From Candidatus Heimdallarchaeota archaeon (lineage in GTDB: Archaea > Asgardarchaeota > Heimdallarchaeia > Hodarchaeales > LC-3), in NCBI GenBank assembly GCA_027364495.1, contig DAHXPE010000375.1:1-18128 (forward strand): a stretch of DNA of 18,128 nt. Reading direction: 5' to 3'. The notes under the pieces are model-generated. The model saw nothing but the letters and a program-made list of their open reading frames with translations. It did not search any database and was not told the DNA's origin. Shown piece after piece: positions 14,282 through 18,128 of this stretch. Numbering within the stretch: position 1 is the first letter of the stretch; the number at the start of each line of letters is the position of its first letter. A program made the position numbers and the translations under genes.

Positions 14282-14783
14282 TAAATATATTTCACCAACA
14301 GTTTATTTCAAATAATTTTTACATAACGAAATGCTTACATCAAATGAAAATGAAATAAATTTTTGTTTTTGTTTTCTTTAATTAATATAAATTTTTTGAA
14401 TCCAATTAATTATGCATCTTTATGAACAATCATTCCTCGTAAGAAATTTTTTAACTGTTTATTCTGAATTTAACAGTAATTCTTCCTTTTTTTTCATTCT
14501 TATAAATAATTCTTTTTGAAAAAACTGTAATTCTCAACTAGTGATTATCTAGTAAAATCAACGCTATATTGATTATTTACAGTAACATTTGTTTATTTCT
14601 GATTCTTCCACGCTGTCCTCATTTCTGGGATTTTCTTACCCAAGTTCCAGCAATTTTTGAACGTTTGGTTGATTTGAGTCAAAATATCGAATGTGCTAAA
14701 AATATTCTAATAAGCAAGATTTTTTCTGTTTAAATGAGTAAAGAAGAAAAAATTTACTAATAATTTGATTACTGGTACTAAAA
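14282..14783. other. 502-bp divergent intergenic region upstream of orc1
   Basis: The first 250 bp are very AT-rich and hold the orc1 promoter side. From about 14597 to 14690 the sequence is visibly richer in G and C and contains small symmetries: GTTC/GAAC at 14644-14662 and the palindrome TTTGAGTCAAA at 14673-14683. A TTTAAAT at about 14729-14735 may be the TATA box of the next gene. No complete gene is seen. Confidence 0.45.
14545..14735. pseudogene. Possible gene remnant or short unrecognised coding fragment
   Basis: The 14597-14690 part has a more gene-like base composition than its surroundings, and both strands have open frames. The plus frame runs about 60 codons to TAA near 14733 (including FWDFLTQVPAIFERLVDLSQ). 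A minus frame runs about 37 codons (including FDILTQINQTFKNCWNLG and KKIPEMRTAWKNQ). Neither has an ATG at its beginning or a ribosome-binding site. The amino-acid make-up is unlike translated AT-rich spacer. It could be the remnant of a transposase or other gene; I cannot identify it. Confidence 0.2.
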
Positions 14784-15530
14784 ATGGAAATTCATCATGC
14801 TCATTTGTATTACATTAGGGTTTTTTCCTATTCGGTGTTCACAGCTCTTGCTTTTATAATTATTTTCTCACCCATCATTTACACATTTGGAATAATATTA
14901 AATAATTTTTCAATTAATATAACAAGTATTGATTTTTGGTTAATCCTTTTTTCACCAGTATTTCTTACTATTGAGTATTTGATTTGCTGGATGCTATTTG
15001 TTATAATCCACTCAAAGTTTATTGTCCCATTTTTTTTACCACATATTAGGCCGGGACGATATCCATTAAACGAAAAAGCAACGCGATTATTAGTTATTCG
15101 CCTATCAGCAGACCAAACAGCAAGAATGATGTTGTTACCATTGGATTTTATGCCTTTAGTTGTGAATAGATTTTTGAGGCCGTTTTTCTTAAAAAGATAT
15201 GGTGCTCATATTGGAGACAATTCTTACATTTCAAGAGATAATAAAATTGATGCTTCTCCACTTATTCATGCTGGTGATAATTTAGTTGTTGGACAATTAG
15301 GTTTGGTGTCCTGTCATTTAATTGTTAAGAATGAACTGATCTTAAATGAGGTCAAAATCGGTAATAATGTAACAATTGGAGGCTATGCAATGATTGGACC
15401 GGGGTCCATATTAGAAGATGATGTCATTGTCGGTGCTGGAGCTGTTGTTCCAAATAAACATATTCCCAAAGGAGCAACCTTTTATTCGCAACCAGGGAAA
15501 ATTCTTTTACCCGATGAGGGGCAAAAGTAG
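14784..15530 (+). CDS. Membrane-anchored left-handed beta-helix (hexapeptide-repeat) acyltransferase-like protein
   Basis: This 248-residue protein begins with two hydrophobic segments (about 12-40 and 50-80), followed by a linker with RPGRYPLNE. Residues 139-235 form a hexapeptide-repeat beta-helix: AHIGDNSYISRDNKI, PLIHAGDNLVVG, VKIGNNVTIGGYAMIGPGSILEDDVIVGAGAVV. The pattern of a membrane region followed by RFLRPFFLKRYGAHIG resembles the C-terminal acyltransferase-like domain of some large nonribosomal-peptide-synthetase-type proteins (Pls/PosA/MtaA group). Here it stands alone, without an adenylation or carrier domain. Members of the fold usually transfer acetyl, succinyl or longer acyl groups from CoA or a carrier. 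His residues at 162 and 178 are candidate catalytic bases. The substrate is unknown. It is convergent with the next gene, 14 bp away. Confidence 0.82.
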   Translation: MEIHHAHLYYIRVFSYSVFTALAFIIIFSPIIYTFGIILNNFSINITSIDFWLILFSPVFLTIEYLICWMLFVIIHSKFIVPFFLPHIRPGRYPLNEKATRLLVIRLSADQTARMMLLPLDFMPLVVNRFLRPFFLKRYGAHIGDNSYISRDNKIDASPLIHAGDNLVVGQLGLVSCHLIVKNELILNEVKIGNNVTIGGYAMIGPGSILEDDVIVGAGAVVPNKHIPKGATFYSQPGKILLPDEGQK

Positions 15531-15544
15531 AAAAAAATTATTAA

Positions 15545-15955
15545 TTATTCAGTTGAAATTGAAAAGTAACTTACCATAATCAATCCAATAAAAGCAAAAG
15601 CACTTGAAACTAAACATATTACCAAAGCATAAATTGACACGTCAGTTATATAGAGCCATGTAGCCAATAGGGCAAATAAGGCAATGGATATTCCAAACGT
15701 AAATGAAACCATGCTATCTCCTTCATCGTCACCACTTTTACCATAACCCATTCCATTATTTGCATCCATATAATTCTTTAATGCAATTCCACCACCTATA
15801 ATTGAAGCTCCTAACCATCCCAAAATTGTTTCTGGGTAATCACTGGTAATATTAGAGCTAAGTTGTTTAGTGAAGAACATTGCAATTAAAATTAGAACTA
15901 TTGAAAACCCAAAAAGGAATGCACCAATAAAAACTAAGATTTTATTATTCTCCAA
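15545..15955 (-). CDS. Small four-TM membrane protein of unknown function
   Basis: This 136-residue protein has four hydrophobic segments at about 7-29, 43-60, 83-104 and 107-132. Between TM2 and TM3 is a short glycine- and acid-rich loop (KNYMDANNGMGYGKSGDDEGDS). The start is TTG at 15955, preceded by AAGG eight bases upstream; the first in-frame Met codon would remove most of TM1, so TTG is preferred. No catalytic motif is seen and I do not recognise the family. It lies 125 bp downstream of the GTPase gene on the same strand. Co-transcription is possible but not shown. Confidence 0.7.
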   Translation of the reverse strand: MENNKILVFIGAFLFGFSIVLILIAMFFTKQLSSNITSDYPETILGWLGASIIGGGIALKNYMDANNGMGYGKSGDDEGDSMVSFTFGISIALFALLATWLYITDVSIYALVICLVSSAFAFIGLIMVSYFSISTE

Positions 15956-16080
15956 TTGTATAACCTTCTTGCATTTATTTCAAATGTAATTTACTTAATA
16001 ACTTTATTTTTGCTGGTTATTTTAAATCCTTTTTCCACAAAATCTGATTTGTTTATTTCATTAATTAGGCATATTTTGGA

Positions 16081-16629
16081 CTAGTTATCGGAAAGGTTAA
16101 CTTCCAATATTTTTTTTGTAACCATAGTAAAAGCTTCATCAACAAATGTGCTATTCTTTGCTGAGACCTCCTCATATCCTATCATGGTTAGAGATTTGCA
16201 TTTTTCTTCGCCTTCTGCTTTTTCAACTTCTCGAAAATCATTTAAATCAGATTTATTTCCAATCAAAATGGATGTAGAGTTTAATATTGAATTTGTTAAT
16301 TTATTCAATCTGGAAACCCAGTCATCAATAGAATCAAAGGTATTTTCTCTCGTTATATCAAAGACAAATATAGCTCCATTAGCTCCTCTAGAAAAAGGTC
16401 CGAATAAATCTTCAAAGGTTTCTTCAGAAGCAAGATCATAAATTAATAAATGAATATCATATGTCTTACCCTTAAAATCCATCTTTAGATCTTTTGTTGA
16501 TACATTTAAACCAATAGTCCCCATATATCGTCCTTGGAAGCTATCGTGAACAAACCTATTAATTAAACTAGTCTTTCCCACCATTTTATCACCTATAAGT
16601 ACTAGTTTAAAGATAAATTCTTCTGTCAT
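16081..16629 (-). CDS. Ras/Rab-like small GTPase with degenerate G3 motif
   Basis: This 182-residue small GTPase has G1 GDKMVGKTS (13-21), G2 Thr38 in YMGTIGLNVSTKDL (a Rab-like switch I), G4 NKSD (125-128) and G5 SAK (156-158). The G3 motif reads D65-L-A-S-E-E70 in place of DxxGQE. The invariant Gly (Ras G60) is Ser and the catalytic Gln (Ras Q61) is Glu. Nucleotide binding should be kept, but switching and hydrolysis are probably altered. There is no C-terminal cysteine for prenylation, so membrane attachment would need another route. ATG at 16629 is chosen over GTG at 16638 because GGGTG lies six bases upstream. Asgard archaea carry many such GTPases; the partner here is unknown. Confidence 0.9.
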   Translation of the reverse strand: MTEEFIFKLVLIGDKMVGKTSLINRFVHDSFQGRYMGTIGLNVSTKDLKMDFKGKTYDIHLLIYDLASEETFEDLFGPFSRGANGAIFVFDITRENTFDSIDDWVSRLNKLTNSILNSTSILIGNKSDLNDFREVEKAEGEEKCKSLTMIGYEEVSAKNSTFVDEAFTMVTKKILEVNLSDN

Positions 16630-16770
16630 TAAAAGCACCCGCTTATTTATTCTATATTCATAAATTTATTTAACACATTTTATTATTTTTTTATTTGCAA
16701 AAATGGTTTTAAGCTTTCCAAATTTTATTTTTTTGGTTCTAAATAAATTAAAAAACAATTGTGATAAATC

Positions 16771-17148
16771 ATGAAAAAACGACTTCAATCTGATAAGGCT
16801 CCGAAGGCAATAGGGCCCTATTCCATAGCTATTGAAAGTGATAGTTTCGTTTATACAAGTGGACAATTAGGGCTTGATCCTGTTACAGGTAAACTTGTTT
16901 CTGATGATGTAGAGGCGCAAACTACACAAGTAATGAAAAATTTAGAAGCAATTTTGCACGCTGCAAATCTAACTTTTGATTCAGTCATCAAAACCACAAT
17001 TTTTTGTGTAAATATAGCTGATTTTCCTAAAATTAATAAAATTTATGGATCTTTTCTAAAAGAACCTTTTCCTGCTAGAACCACAGTGCAAGTAGCTGCT
17101 CTTCCTCTTTCTGGATTAATTGAAATTGAAATGATTGCAAAAAAATAA
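16771..17148 (+). CDS. ridA: RidA family reactive imine/enamine deaminase
   Basis: This 125-residue protein has the full-length RidA (YjgF/YER057c/UK114) pattern: KAIGPYSIAIESDSFVYTSGQLGLDPVTG (12-40), the central helix TTQVMKNLEAILHAA, and the C-terminal signature PFPARTTVQVAALPLSGLIEIEMIA. R103 in PAR is the conserved arginine that holds the substrate carboxylate, and the Glu residues at 118 and 120 fit the active-site strand. RidA hydrolyses 2-aminoacrylate and related intermediates released by PLP enzymes, in the cytoplasm as a trimer. It is divergent from the GTPase and convergent with a PLP-dependent aminotransferase 16 bp away. That neighbour suggests no specific link beyond RidA's general tie to PLP chemistry. 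Confidence 0.93.
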   Translation: MKKRLQSDKAPKAIGPYSIAIESDSFVYTSGQLGLDPVTGKLVSDDVEAQTTQVMKNLEAILHAANLTFDSVIKTTIFCVNIADFPKINKIYGSFLKEPFPARTTVQVAALPLSGLIEIEMIAKK

Positions 17149-17164
17149 AAAAAATTAAATTCAA

Positions 17165-18127
17165 TTAATAAGTTTTTAAAACTTCTTTAACGGATTTAGC
17201 AACATATTCGACTTCATCATCTGTTAGACCTGGATGTACTGGAATTTCAAAGTGAGTAGTTGCTACGGATTCTGTTACAGGTAATGAAACCTTGCTATAA
17301 TCAGGGTAATTGATACCTGCTCGAGCCCATCTCCAATTTTTAATTTCTAAATATGCAGGTTGTTTATAAACTGGCACGTCGTAAATTGGTCTTGATATAA
17401 CGCCTTTTTCTTTTAATTTTGCAACAACTTCAGCAACTTTTATTTTATTCGTTTTTAAGCGCAAAGCGAAGATATAATTTCCATGTTCAATGCCAGAAGG
17501 AACATCTTGCCATTCAACTGGTAAATTACTAAAGTTTTCTTTATAATATTCAGCATGAGCTTTTCTTGATGCTAAAAAAGAAGGTAATTTTTTCAATTGA
17601 GCTCTTCCAACTGCAGCACTATAATCAGGTGCTCTAAAATTATATCCAATTCGATAATGTGCATACCCACCGGCTGAACTAGCAGCACGTCCATGATTTT
17701 TAACAGAACGAGCCCTATCTGCTAATTCATCGTTATTTGTCACGACCATACCACCTTCGCCAGTAATCATATTTTTTGTAGCATAAAACGAAAAACATGC
17801 AATATCACTAAAATTTCCGACATGCTTACCATCTATTTTACCGCCATGGCCTTGAGCGGCATCCTCTAGAACTTTTAAATCATGCTTTTCTGCAATTTCA
17901 TTTATTTCTTTCATATTAGCTGGTAAACCGAAAATATGAACGGGCATAATAGCTTTTGTTTTTGGTGTGATTAGTTTTTCCACTGACGCTGGATCTAAAT
18001 TCCAAGTTTTAGAACTGATTTCTCCAAAAATTGGTATTGCTCCAATGAATGAAATTGAATTAGCTGATGCAATGAATGTAAAACCAGAAGTAATTACTTC
18101 TGAACCTGGTTCTAAATCCAAAGTTTC
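17165..18127 (-). CDS. DegT/DnrJ/EryC1/StrS-family aminotransferase (N-terminus off the window)
   Basis: This is a PLP-dependent aminotransferase or dehydratase of the sugar aminotransferase family. About 320 residues are visible. The frame continues to the right edge (ETLDLEPGSEV), so roughly 50-60 N-terminal residues are missing. It shows PGSEVITSGFTFIASANSI, then VLEDAAQGHGG with the Asp that contacts the PLP ring nitrogen, then CFSFYATKNMITGEGGMVVT with the Schiff-base lysine (ATK). NHGRAASSAGGYAHYRIGYNFR and the C-terminal DVPVYKQPAY follow. Such enzymes aminate nucleotide-linked keto-sugars used in surface glycans or glycoproteins. The exact sugar cannot be told from sequence. Stop TAA at 17165. 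Other sugar genes may lie beyond the edge. Confidence 0.92.
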   Translation of the reverse strand, partial: ETLDLEPGSEVITSGFTFIASANSISFIGAIPIFGEISSKTWNLDPASVEKLITPKTKAIMPVHIFGLPANMKEINEIAEKHDLKVLEDAAQGHGGKIDGKHVGNFSDIACFSFYATKNMITGEGGMVVTNNDELADRARSVKNHGRAASSAGGYAHYRIGYNFRAPDYSAAVGRAQLKKLPSFLASRKAHAEYYKENFSNLPVEWQDVPSGIEHGNYIFALRLKTNKIKVAEVVAKLKEKGVISRPIYDVPVYKQPAYLEIKNWRWARAGINYPDYSKVSLPVTESVATTHFEIPVHPGLTDDEVEYVAKSVKEVLKTY

Positions 18128-18128
18128 A

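Noticed and set aside
13518..14611. Identical 14-mer TCTGATTCTTCCAC inside orc1 (13518-13531) and in its upstream gap (14598-14611)
   Set aside because: The flanking sequence does not match and translations differ. A single shared 14-mer is expected by chance in 18 kb of AT-biased DNA, so this does not show a duplicated orc1 fragment.
12300..14783. Canonical archaeal origin recognition boxes around orc1
   Set aside because: I looked for the usual G-rich origin box with its short inverted repeat on both sides of orc1 and did not see a convincing copy; the GTTCCAG at 14644 is a single partial resemblance.
16666..16866. 66-codon minus-strand frame overlapping the 5' end of ridA
   Set aside because: It overlaps ridA antisense by about 95 bp and covers both promoters of the divergent GTPase/ridA pair; it has no recognisable domain.

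Overview
The window looks like chromosomal DNA from an Asgard archaeon of the Lokiarchaeia type. It is very AT-rich. It carries archaeal information-processing genes (Orc1/Cdc6 replication initiator, Nre DNA-repair protein with a terminal PCNA-binding motif, archaeal-type valyl-tRNA synthetase) and archaeal TATA-type promoters. It also has a eukaryote-like Ras/Rab-family small GTPase, which is typical of Asgard genomes. Lineage is inferred from gene content; no rRNA gene is present.

Region 1 (1-6.4 kb): the tail of an unidentified gene and an oligo-T terminator are followed by a 603-residue protein. That protein has a cold-shock/OB-like domain and a very long acidic, repeat-containing tail, and its promoter carries two perfect DNA palindromes. 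On the minus strand, a PlsC-type glycerolipid acyltransferase lies just upstream of a membrane protein that looks like an HtpX/M48 peptidase without its zinc ligands. The Nre repair gene is divergent to this pair, and a small unknown gene is convergent to it.

Region 2 (6.4-10.8 kb): a 367-bp gap with competing hairpins, then valS on the minus strand with a strong ribosome-binding site and a possible 12-codon leader ORF. A HEAT-repeat protein with a TTG start is divergent from valS.

Region 3 (10.8-14.8 kb) is the most unusual part. Three paralogous minus-strand genes each encode two ribbon-helix-helix (RHH) domains in one chain. They are followed by 783 bp of AT-rich non-coding DNA containing several dyads, and then by orc1/cdc6, which has a 502-bp upstream gap. 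The arrangement suggests an autoregulated family of pseudo-dimeric RHH regulators beside a replication initiator, and possibly a replication origin or segregation site. That function is inference.

Region 4 (14.8-18.1 kb): a two-TM left-handed beta-helix acyltransferase-like protein, a small four-TM protein, a small GTPase whose G3/switch II motif lacks the invariant Gly and the catalytic Gln, a RidA-family deaminase, and a DegT/DnrJ/EryC1 sugar aminotransferase running off the right edge. The acyltransferase-like proteins and the aminotransferase point to envelope lipid or surface-sugar work, but no single pathway ties the window together.
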